DNA of 6,228 nucleotides, from NCBI GenBank assembly GCA_018239705.1, contig JAFEGS010000627.1:1-6228 (forward strand). The letters are read 5' to 3'. Below the pieces are notes generated by a model. It was given only the letters and a program-made list of their open reading frames with translations. It was not told the origin of the DNA and did not search any database. This document shows positions 1 through 5,373 of the stretch, piece by piece. Source of the DNA: Verrucomicrobiota bacterium (lineage in GTDB: Bacteria; Chlamydiota; Chlamydiia; Chlamydiales; FEN-1388). The stretch's first letter is position 1. Each line of letters starts with the position of its first letter. The position numbers and the translations under genes were made by a program.

Positions 1-1223
1 GGGACTTGCTCCTCTTGCCATACCAGCTCCTTCCAGGTGCTATCCTGATCAATGACAAGCTTGCGAATGAACTGCAGCTCTTTTGCAGGAATGGTGTTGT
101 GCTGCGTGATGGTATTCAATAGCAATTCTGTTTCAACGCCAATTGATTGATAGCAATGATCTGAATATCGAACGCCGCTATTGAAGCAGTTCTTGGTAGG
201 CACCTGGAGCCCACAGCCGTTTAGATAAAAGATGGTCTCGTCTTTACCTGTAAATGTGACAAGAATGTGCACAGTGCCGCTTTTCAGCCCCAAAACGGCC
301 ATCTTTTGTAGGAATGAGCCTTCCGTAGTGCTTGTGAGCTCCAGTTTTTTAGCAACCTCAATGCCATCAGGAACATCCTCCCAGTCTTTAGAAGTTACTG
401 CAAATTGGGCTCCTTTGCCGGGAGGCAAGTTGGTGTATGGTTTTATTCTATTGCTGGAGTAGTCTCTTTCGAGAATGGCCTTTTCGTACCATTTAAGTGG
501 GGTTACAGTCCTCCAGTCACCTACGTAGACAAGATCGCGAATGAGTGCAAATGTCTGTTTTGGTATTTCATTGTGCCTGGCGATGACCTCAAAAAGTGCC
601 TTGGTGTCGTAGGCGTTAGATCGATAGCTCCTCTCTGAATAGCCACGGCTGCCCTCAGATGGCACCTGCACGCCGCAGCTGTTTAAATAGGCAATTGTCT
701 TCTCTTTGCCTATAAATTTAATTATTATGAATACTGCCCCAGTTTTGTATCCAATAATCTCCATCTCTTCGAAAAGGGAACCCTTTGTGGTGCTGTGAAA
801 ATGCATTTCCCGTACAAGATCAGTGGGACAATCGAGTACCTCCCAATCTCCACGGGCAAGCACAAAACGAGCCCCAATTCCGGGGAAGGGAATCGGCTCC
901 TCTTTTACCTCTGCTGATATTGTCCGAAGGAGTTGTAGTACGTTCATGCCGGTAATCTGGCTGACAAGTGACCTCAGAGCGTGATTTGGGTACCAGGCTT
1001 CTACGCGAGTACTGCAAAGAGGGCAATTGATGCTCTCTTTGCCTTTGTACATCTCCCTACAGGCAACTTCACTGATGCTATGGCCGCATGGAGTCAAGAG
1101 GACAGCATCCGTAAGGGTATTTGGCATTAATACGGGGCATTCTAAGGCGCTTTGGAAATTGTCGATAGCGAAAGATGAAGGTAGAGGATCATTAAGGGGG
1201 TTCTTTGCGGGTTGAATAGCCAT
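1..1223 (-). CDS. U-box domain protein with tandem 154-residue repeats, C-terminus cut by window edge
   Basis: My own minus-strand translation gives 407 open codons from the ATG at 1223 to the left edge without a stop, so the C-terminus is missing. The start follows AAGGAG (1232-1237) at 8 bases. Residues 27-90 resemble a U-box: CP at 29-30, DAVLL at 39-43, CGH at 46-48, CPLC at 67-70, then PNHALRSLV at 79-87, the characteristic U-box tail. The first RING CxxC pair is incomplete (C29, L32), which favours U-box over zinc RING. U-box proteins are E3 ubiquitin ligases that recruit E2 enzymes; in a bacterium this implies action inside a eukaryotic host. Residues 113-266 and 267-407 are two copies of one unit (32 of 76 identical over 113-188 against 267-342), with shared DWE, STT-GS and YLN-CG-QVP motifs; they may bind substrate. 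I do not recognise the unit. No signal peptide is seen, so export would need a non-Sec route such as type III. The E3 role is inferred. Confidence 0.85.
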   Translation of the reverse strand, partial: MAIQPAKNPLNDPLPSSFAIDNFQSALECPVLMPNTLTDAVLLTPCGHSISEVACREMYKGKESINCPLCSTRVEAWYPNHALRSLVSQITGMNVLQLLRTISAEVKEEPIPFPGIGARFVLARGDWEVLDCPTDLVREMHFHSTTKGSLFEEMEIIGYKTGAVFIIIKFIGKEKTIAYLNSCGVQVPSEGSRGYSERSYRSNAYDTKALFEVIARHNEIPKQTFALIRDLVYVGDWRTVTPLKWYEKAILERDYSSNRIKPYTNLPPGKGAQFAVTSKDWEDVPDGIEVAKKLELTSTTEGSFLQKMAVLGLKSGTVHILVTFTGKDETIFYLNGCGLQVPTKNCFNSGVRYSDHCYQSIGVETELLLNTITQHNTIPAKELQFIRKLVIDQDSTWKELVWQEEQV

Positions 1224-1231
1224 TTTGTTAT

Positions 1232-1237
1232 CTCCTT
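1232..1237 (-). promoter_or_regulatory. Ribosome binding site of the U-box gene
   Basis: AAGGAG on the minus strand lies 8 bases before the ATG at 1223. It fixes the start and is nearly flush with the end of the 1240-1466 inverted repeat. Folding of that repeat in the mRNA could therefore affect access to this site. I see no convincing promoter between the repeat and the gene. Confidence 0.8.
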
Positions 1238-1239
1238 AT

Positions 1240-1466
1240 AAAGGACCAAAACGACAAACGACACAAAGGACGAAAAAGACGAAAACGACTTAAACGACAT
1301 AAAAGGACCAAAACGACCAAAAGGACAATGCTCACTCACTTTTTTGTCGTTACTGTCGTTTTATGTCGTTTGTGTCCTTTGTGTCGTTTGTTGTCGTTTA
1401 AGTCGTTTTCGTCCTTTTCGTCTTTTGTGTCGTTTGTCGTTTTGGTCCTTTTTTGTCGTTTGGACC
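1240..1466. repeat. Intergenic word-built inverted repeat, copy 1 (large hairpin)
   Basis: The stretch is made almost wholly of short words: AAACGAC or AAAGGAC (with an AAAGAC variant) in the left half and their complements GTCGTTT or GTCCTTT in the right half, separated by 0-3 bases. The left arm 1240-1298 is the reverse complement of the right arm 1393-1451 at 57 of 59 positions. The intervening 94 bases hold further words on both sides of a non-repeat centre near 1327-1344, so inner pairing is also possible. A minor GGTCC/GGACC pair (1444-1448, 1462-1466) sits at the right end. The element fills nearly all the space between the stop at 1472 and the ribosome binding site at 1232. Open frames through it give low-complexity Ser/Phe/Val peptides and are not genes. 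Possible roles are transcription termination, mRNA 3'-end protection or a non-autonomous mobile repeat; none is shown. Confidence 0.9.
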
Positions 1467-1471
1467 ACTAC

Positions 1472-2329
1472 TTATCCAAGCTTTTCTTGGAGCATCTTGT
1501 TGAACCCATCGATCACCGCAGTACGGGTCTCAGGCTTTTCGATCTCTTTGAGATAGGCTAATGCCTCTTTGATAGCAGGAGGAACGACCTTTCCAAAACT
1601 ACTCTCCACTTCCTTCTCTTGATCCTCGCCTTCTAGAAGCAAAATAACTTGAAACGACCCAAGAGCATCTTTTGGGAGCTGTTCTAACTGCGCTGTAAGC
1701 TCGCATACACGGTCCACAGTGCTCATTCCCCCTTTTTCATCAACTAAAGCAAGTCGTCGCAGATACTCAGGAGAAATCTCCCTGATCTGCTTTTCGCAGC
1801 CTTCAGCGCCACTTGTCAGAGCCAGTACCCGTCTCACAGCGACTTCAACTGCTTCCAACGCATTGTCAAGCCCCATGAAAGGCATTTGTCTCCAAGCTTC
1901 TACAATCCTGGCTTTTGTAGTGCTTACTAAGAAGGTATTGAGTGCTTTGGTTTCGGCCGGGAGTTTATCTTCAAATTCTTTGAGACTGGCTTTCAGTGCT
2001 GGTACACTTTCAGGCTTCGTAAGTGCTTGTTGAACGCCTATAAGAATCTGCTGGTTGTTCATAATACCTTTAACCAGCTCCTCTTGAATGTTGGTGATCT
2101 GGTTGAGCTGCTCCACAGTAGGCTCTTGGATTGCTTCTACTTTGACTGTTTCTAAACGGGGTGAAGTTTTGCTCGTAAACATCTCAAGCTGCGCCTTTGC
2201 ATGTTCTTTGTCTGCATCAGTCTGCACATGTGCTGTAGCTATTGTCTCTTCTTTTTTTTGCTCCGGCTTTTTGACTTCCGTAGGAATGACTGTCTTGTCG
2301 TGTGCTGTTTTGCCTGTTGTTGGATTCAT
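1472..2329 (-). CDS. Hypothetical protein, Lys/Glu-rich N-terminus and helical body
   Basis: This is a 285-residue protein that I do not recognise. The ATG at 2329 follows AAGGGG (2338-2343) at 8 bases, with a TATAAT box upstream, so the start is well supported. Residues 1-70 are rich in Lys, Glu, Thr, Pro and Gln with few large hydrophobics and are probably disordered. Residues 71-285 look mainly alpha-helical: amphipathic stretches around 72-103, 111-135, 141-170, 203-218 and 250-283. There is no signal peptide, membrane segment, Cys cluster or catalytic motif. A polar, disordered N-terminus without a Sec signal is compatible with a type III substrate but does not prove one. The gene is followed within 10 bases by the copy 1 inverted repeat and then by the U-box gene, with which it may be co-transcribed. 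Confidence 0.85.
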   Translation of the reverse strand: MNPTTGKTAHDKTVIPTEVKKPEQKKEETIATAHVQTDADKEHAKAQLEMFTSKTSPRLETVKVEAIQEPTVEQLNQITNIQEELVKGIMNNQQILIGVQQALTKPESVPALKASLKEFEDKLPAETKALNTFLVSTTKARIVEAWRQMPFMGLDNALEAVEVAVRRVLALTSGAEGCEKQIREISPEYLRRLALVDEKGGMSTVDRVCELTAQLEQLPKDALGSFQVILLLEGEDQEKEVESSFGKVVPPAIKEALAYLKEIEKPETRTAVIDGFNKMLQEKLG

Positions 2330-2337
2330 AAAGCTAT

Positions 2338-2343
2338 CCCCTT
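2338..2343 (-). promoter_or_regulatory. Ribosome binding site of the 285-residue protein
   Basis: AAGGGG on the minus strand lies 8 bases before the ATG at 2329 and supports that start. It is a moderate rather than perfect match to the anti-Shine-Dalgarno sequence. Confidence 0.6.
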
Positions 2344-2362
2344 TATTGGTAAAATTACTGAT

Positions 2363-2392
2363 ATTATAGAAATTATTATATCAGATTGACCA
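2363..2392 (-). promoter_or_regulatory. Candidate promoter of the 285-residue protein gene
   Basis: On the minus strand there is a perfect TATAAT at 2368-2363, preceded at 18 bases by TGGTCA (2392-2387), a 4 of 6 match to TTGACA. The predicted transcript start is near 2356, giving a leader of about 27 bases. A second TATAAT (2380-2375) overlaps the spacer but has no partner. The position just past the terminator of the upstream gene makes a promoter here likely; the -35 element is weak. Confidence 0.5.
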
Positions 2393-2426
2393 CTTAAATT
2401 CATAGGGAAAAAGTACATGTACAAAA

Positions 2427-2450
2427 AAGAGGCTGCCTAAGCAGCCTCTT
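2427..2450 (-). terminator. Rho-independent terminator of the 387-residue protein gene
   Basis: GAGGCTGC (2429-2436) and GCAGCCTC (2441-2448) form a perfect 8-bp GC-rich stem with a 4-base loop, extended to 10 bp by A-T pairs. The A run at 2423-2428 gives a U-tract on the minus-strand transcript directly after the stem. It begins 28 bases past the stop at 2478. It separates the 387-residue gene from the next promoter, so the two genes form separate units. The contrast with the word-built hairpins elsewhere shows that this genome also uses ordinary terminators. Confidence 0.92.
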
Positions 2451-2477
2451 CTTGGGTTAGTACGCGTGTACTTACGC

Positions 2478-3641
2478 TTATACAGTCGACGCAGTAGAAA
2501 CTGCTGGTTTCTTATTGGCTGGGAAAGCCTTTACAGCAGCTGCAGCATTGGCTAAGGTCGCATTTGTATTGATCTGCACATTTTGGCATGTACAGCCGAT
2601 ATACGCGTGGCTTCCATCAAAAACAGTCGTCATAATGAGATCGACTGTGCCAAAGGCTTGTGCCCCAAAGTTCTCAGCTAACTTAACTGTAGCTTTCGAC
2701 TCAATGGAAAGAACACCCTCTTCACTCTTGTTTATAGAGATCTGCTCCATTTGCATGTTTTTTGCAAAAAGAGGAACTAGCTTCTCTGGCAAGCTCTGTG
2801 TGCGTGCGTTAATCGTCTGCACGCCATAGAGGTAGGCCTCTTTCGAGCAGAATTTAAGCAGATGAAGAGTACGATGCCCCTCTGCTTCCACGAGGTTTCC
2901 TTCCTTCTGAGTGAGGAGTCCTATCATCTGACGAGAAGCCTCTTCACTTTCCTCATGCCCTACGAGTGCATTGATCCCCTTATAGAGCTCTTCAAAGCTG
3001 TTAACTCTCGAACCTGCTACTTCCACACTCACCTTTTTCATAAGGCTACGTGTGCTCTCTCTCAATTGAGCAAGCGTCATAGAGCCAAGATCCTCGTTGC
3101 TCTCACTTGGGAAGGCAACATAGGCATCACCTAGTTTTGTCTTGTAGTCAGCAAACTCACTTTCTTTCTTTTCAGCTAGACTACGAAGAGCAACTAGCTT
3201 CTCTTTGTGAGATGTCATATATTTATCTTGAATCTGTGAAGCTTTCACATCAGGAGAGCTTACAATCCGCGACCCAAAGCAGCGATTTGCCCTATCTTGC
3301 AACAGAAAGAGTTTCACTGCCTCTTTTGCATTTGTTATAGGAGCTTCATACTCTGTTATGACTCGCTCGAGTCCCTCTCTTGTTTTTTGCACCACTGCCT
3401 GAGATGGGTTATTGTGAAGATATTCACTTGCGTTAGCCTTCACTCTTTTGTAAACCGCATCTTCCTTTCCCATCGCCTCTTTCACTTCTGTCTTAACGTT
3501 TGTCCAGAAGTAGGACTTAATAGAGTGCGATTTGGTCTGTATGCCGTCATCTGCTACTTGCTGGGATCCTGGCCCGATGACTTGAAGCGCGAGTGATAAT
3601 TCACCCATATCTGATGTATTATAAATTTCTATACCGCTCAT
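2478..3641 (-). CDS. Hypothetical protein, helical N-terminal region and beta-rich C-terminal region
   Basis: This is a 387-residue protein that I do not recognise. The ATG at 3641 is chosen over an in-frame ATG at 3671 because AGGAGG (3649-3654) lies 7 bases before it; the upstream ATG has no such site. Residues 1-30 contain a polar start followed by a Leu-rich stretch too interrupted for a Sec signal. Residues about 35-280 are charged and helical with possible coiled-coil stretches, notably around 145-185. The last third (about 300-360) alternates hydrophobic and polar residues as in beta strands and has a CTC pair. The end is rich in Ala, Lys, Ser and Thr and probably flexible. No catalytic motif or membrane segment is seen. 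It has its own promoter, a strong ribosome binding site and a strong terminator, so it is probably a well-expressed single-gene unit. An effector or structural role is possible but unsupported. Confidence 0.87.
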   Translation of the reverse strand: MSGIEIYNTSDMGELSLALQVIGPGSQQVADDGIQTKSHSIKSYFWTNVKTEVKEAMGKEDAVYKRVKANASEYLHNNPSQAVVQKTREGLERVITEYEAPITNAKEAVKLFLLQDRANRCFGSRIVSSPDVKASQIQDKYMTSHKEKLVALRSLAEKKESEFADYKTKLGDAYVAFPSESNEDLGSMTLAQLRESTRSLMKKVSVEVAGSRVNSFEELYKGINALVGHEESEEASRQMIGLLTQKEGNLVEAEGHRTLHLLKFCSKEAYLYGVQTINARTQSLPEKLVPLFAKNMQMEQISINKSEEGVLSIESKATVKLAENFGAQAFGTVDLIMTTVFDGSHAYIGCTCQNVQINTNATLANAAAAVKAFPANKKPAVSTASTV

Positions 3642-3648
3642 AAGCACA

Positions 3649-3654
3649 CCTCCT
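3649..3654 (-). promoter_or_regulatory. Strong ribosome binding site that sets the start at 3641
   Basis: AGGAGG, a perfect Shine-Dalgarno match, lies 7 bases before the ATG at 3641. It decides against the longer reading from 3671, which would place this site inside the coding sequence. It is the strongest ribosome binding site in the window. Confidence 0.88.
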
Positions 3655-3692
3655 ATTTTTTTAATGTGCAATAATTTAGTGATCTAAACTTC

Positions 3693-3720
3693 ACTATAAC
3701 TTTCTTTAAACAAAAGTCAA
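3693..3720 (-). promoter_or_regulatory. Promoter of the 387-residue protein gene
   Basis: On the minus strand TTGACT (3720-3715, 5 of 6 to consensus) is followed after 16 bases by TATAGT (3698-3693, 5 of 6). The spacer is AT-rich. The expected transcript start is near 3686, giving a leader of about 45 bases that carries the AGGAGG site. This is the best promoter in the window, of housekeeping sigma type. A small dyad, AGTGA at 3695-3691 and TCACT at 3682-3678, overlaps the -10 box and start point and could be an operator, but it is short. Confidence 0.7.
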
Positions 3721-3780
3721 CAAAAAATTAAAAAGGACAATTATTTATTTTAAAAAGGCACATAGAGACGCACTCTTGTT

Positions 3781-3815
3781 AAAAAAAGCACATCGTGGAT
3801 TTTTTACCGCTTTTT
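3781..3815 (-). terminator. Weak candidate terminator of the kinase-like gene
   Basis: AAAAAGC (3783-3789) and GCTTTTT (3809-3815) could pair around a 19-base loop, and the minus-strand transcript ends in a run of seven U. The stem has only two G-C pairs and the loop is long, so this is a marginal call. It lies 34 bases past the stop at 3849 and before the next promoter, where a terminator would be expected. Confidence 0.3.
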
Positions 3816-3848
3816 GTCAATCCAGAAATAGCGCTTGGCCTTAAGTCG

Positions 3849-5081
3849 TTACAGAACAATACCGTATCGATCTAAAATACGCTCAGCTTCTTGGCGCCAG
3901 TGGGTTGCATCGCCTCGCTGATGGGGTCTTTTTCGTAGCATCTGCAAGATGAGAAACTCAGTATCTTCCTTCATAGTGAGAGATCCCCTCTTGTGTTTGC
4001 GCGAAAGCGCCTGCCGTCTTTTGCTCGTCTCTCTTTTTAGCCTTTTGACAAGTATCTTTCTCTTCTCTTTGGTGGAGACTCTCGAATCTTTTATGTAATG
4101 GTCTTGCCATTTTGGGCGTGTGTTGTGGTAAAGCCAGTAAAAGACGCAGCCCGTAGCATAAATATCGGTTGCAAAATAGTCGGTACCTGCCAGCTTTTTT
4201 GGTTTAAATCCTTCAGGTGGGTAAAGTCTTCGCGCCCCCTGCACCGGCACCTTTTCTGCCTGACCTATTGCAATGGTTCGTCCAAGATCTGCAATAACGA
4301 CGCGATACGTTTTTTGACCCTTAGCGTCCTGTTCAATCTTAAACAAATAATTATTTGCATGAAGATCTCTATGTACATAATTTCGAGAATGTATCGATTC
4401 AAGACCTTTTAATATATCTCGTATAATAATCAATTTATTGCGAAAACTTAATTTATTTTTTTGCAGCAGCTGTCTAAATGTGCCGTGATAAAGATCGGAA
4501 TAGATCGCGTTATATTTTGTTTTGCGTCCCTTATGAGTAGTAAAAGCGTAGGTAGTCATAAGGCCGTCAACACCTTTCAGGGCATGATGTGCATGGAGTT
4601 CATCATCCATTGCCGCAGCCTGTTCTCCCCTGGCTACTATCTTCGGATCTTGTCCATAGAGTATCGACTTAAATACTGTTTTTTTCTTTCCGGCACCCAA
4701 GAATGCCTTTTTGCTGTCGAGAAGAATAAATATGTGCCCTGTATTGGGATCATATTCAATGGTATGTTTTAGATTGGTCTGTCTTTTTTTGAAAAACTGA
4801 GGCTGGGTGGTAATGAGGTGTCGATGAGATTCGATGAAGTAGGACGTTTTTAAAAAATCGAGCTTTTTGCAACAAAGAGTATCATATTTTTCATATAACG
4901 CTCTTGTAGCTCTTACTGCATGAAGAAGCGGGCTGTTATTTCTCTCATGAGCAATTTTTTCAAGACTAGTAAGATTTTTCTTTTTAGGAATTTCATCTAT
5001 AGTAGAACGAGCATGTTTCGCAAACAGGGCCACATGGCAACAGCTGGCTAAAAGAAATAGGACGGCTACAACCTTTTTCAT
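3849..5081 (-). CDS. Exported Ser/Thr protein kinase-like protein
   Basis: This 410-residue protein has an N-terminal export signal and a eukaryotic-type kinase domain. The ATG at 5081 follows GAGG (5088-5091) at 6 bases. Residues 1-21 have a KK start and a hydrophobic core. LASC at 11-14 fits a lipobox, so lipid anchoring at Cys14 is an alternative to cleavage near Ala21. The kinase domain spans about 125-405: LGAGKKKTVFK at 128-138 is the glycine loop, HRDLHANN at 237-244 the catalytic loop (Asp239, Asn244), DLG at 265-267 the metal-binding motif, PPE at 288-290 replaces APE, and D306 with G311 marks helix F. The usual strand-3 lysine is absent: VARGE (149-153) stands where VAxKx is expected, while Lys134 occupies the glycine-loop position used by WNK kinases. 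An unusually basic stretch (338-365) lies between the last helices. Family membership is clear; activity, substrate and final location are inferred. The Sec-type signal points to export across the inner membrane. Confidence 0.88.
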   Translation of the reverse strand: MKKVVAVLFLLASCCHVALFAKHARSTIDEIPKKKNLTSLEKIAHERNNSPLLHAVRATRALYEKYDTLCCKKLDFLKTSYFIESHRHLITTQPQFFKKRQTNLKHTIEYDPNTGHIFILLDSKKAFLGAGKKKTVFKSILYGQDPKIVARGEQAAAMDDELHAHHALKGVDGLMTTYAFTTHKGRKTKYNAIYSDLYHGTFRQLLQKNKLSFRNKLIIIRDILKGLESIHSRNYVHRDLHANNYLFKIEQDAKGQKTYRVVIADLGRTIAIGQAEKVPVQGARRLYPPEGFKPKKLAGTDYFATDIYATGCVFYWLYHNTRPKWQDHYIKDSRVSTKEKRKILVKRLKRETSKRRQALSRKHKRGSLTMKEDTEFLILQMLRKRPHQRGDATHWRQEAERILDRYGIVL

Positions 5082-5110
5082 ACACTACCTCATTTCCTGT
5101 CAAAATAAAG

Positions 5111-5116
5111 ATTATA
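5111..5116 (-). promoter_or_regulatory. Possible -10 box of the kinase-like gene
   Basis: A perfect TATAAT lies on the minus strand 29 bases before the ATG at 5081, at a sensible distance for a -10 element. No acceptable -35 sits 16-18 bases upstream. A perfect TTGACA (5129-5124) is present but only 7 bases away, too close to pair with it. The AT-rich stretch 5092-5159 between the copy 2 repeat and the gene is the only non-repeat place for a promoter. Confidence 0.35.
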
Positions 5117-5159
5117 CTAATTTTGTCAAGAAATAATTTTATATAAGGGTAGTGTTATA

Positions 5160-5365
5160 AAACGACAAACGACCAAAACGACAAACGACGAAAAGGACGA
5201 AAAGGACGAAAACGACTTAAACGACATAAAACGACCCAAACGACCAAAAGGACTTAAACGACACTAAGGACAAAAAGGACAGTCGTTTTCGTCGTTTTTG
5301 TCGTTTAAGTCGTTTTCGTCCTTTTCGTCGTTTGTGTCATTTGTCGTTTTTGTCGTTTGTCGTTT
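5160..5365. repeat. Intergenic word-built inverted repeat, copy 2 (large hairpin)
   Basis: This has the same construction as copy 1: AAACGAC and AAAGGAC words in the left half, GTCGTTT and GTCCTTT in the right half. The left arm 5160-5225 is the reverse complement of the right arm 5300-5365 at 61 of 66 positions. The 74 bases between them are also words; the switch from purine-rich to pyrimidine-rich occurs at about 5280. Positions 5198-5253 match copy 1 positions 1271-1326 at 53 of 56. The element starts 8 bases past the stop at 5374 of the upstream gene and ends about 80 bases before the kinase-like gene. Possible roles are as for copy 1. Confidence 0.9.
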
Positions 5366-5373
5366 ATTGTTCT

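Noticed and set aside
232..638. Plus-strand open frames opposite the U-box gene
   Set aside because: They are shadows of the continuous minus-strand frame, which has recognisable domains and a repeat structure.
1240..1466. CRISPR array
   Set aside because: There are no unique spacers between repeats of 23-40 bases; the words are seven bases with 0-3 base linkers and the whole is an inverted repeat.
1142..1561. Open frames through the repeat giving Ser/Phe/Val-rich peptides on both strands
   Set aside because: They are translations of the repeated words, overlap well-supported genes at their ends, and lack ribosome binding sites.
2413..2422. Ten-base palindrome GTACATGTAC after the terminator
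   Set aside because: It is short, single-copy in the window and not placed at a promoter; chance is sufficient.
2478..3671. Longer start at 3671 for the 387-residue protein
   Set aside because: It would add ten residues, has no ribosome binding site, and places the perfect AGGAGG site inside the coding region.
5111..5129. TTGACA (5129-5124) and TATAAT (5116-5111) as one promoter
   Set aside because: They are only 7 bases apart, too close for a normal sigma factor; only the TATAAT is kept as a weak candidate.
5160..5365. Integron attC site or insertion-sequence ends
   Set aside because: There are no integron core sites, no transposase fragment and no target-site duplication that I can see around either element.
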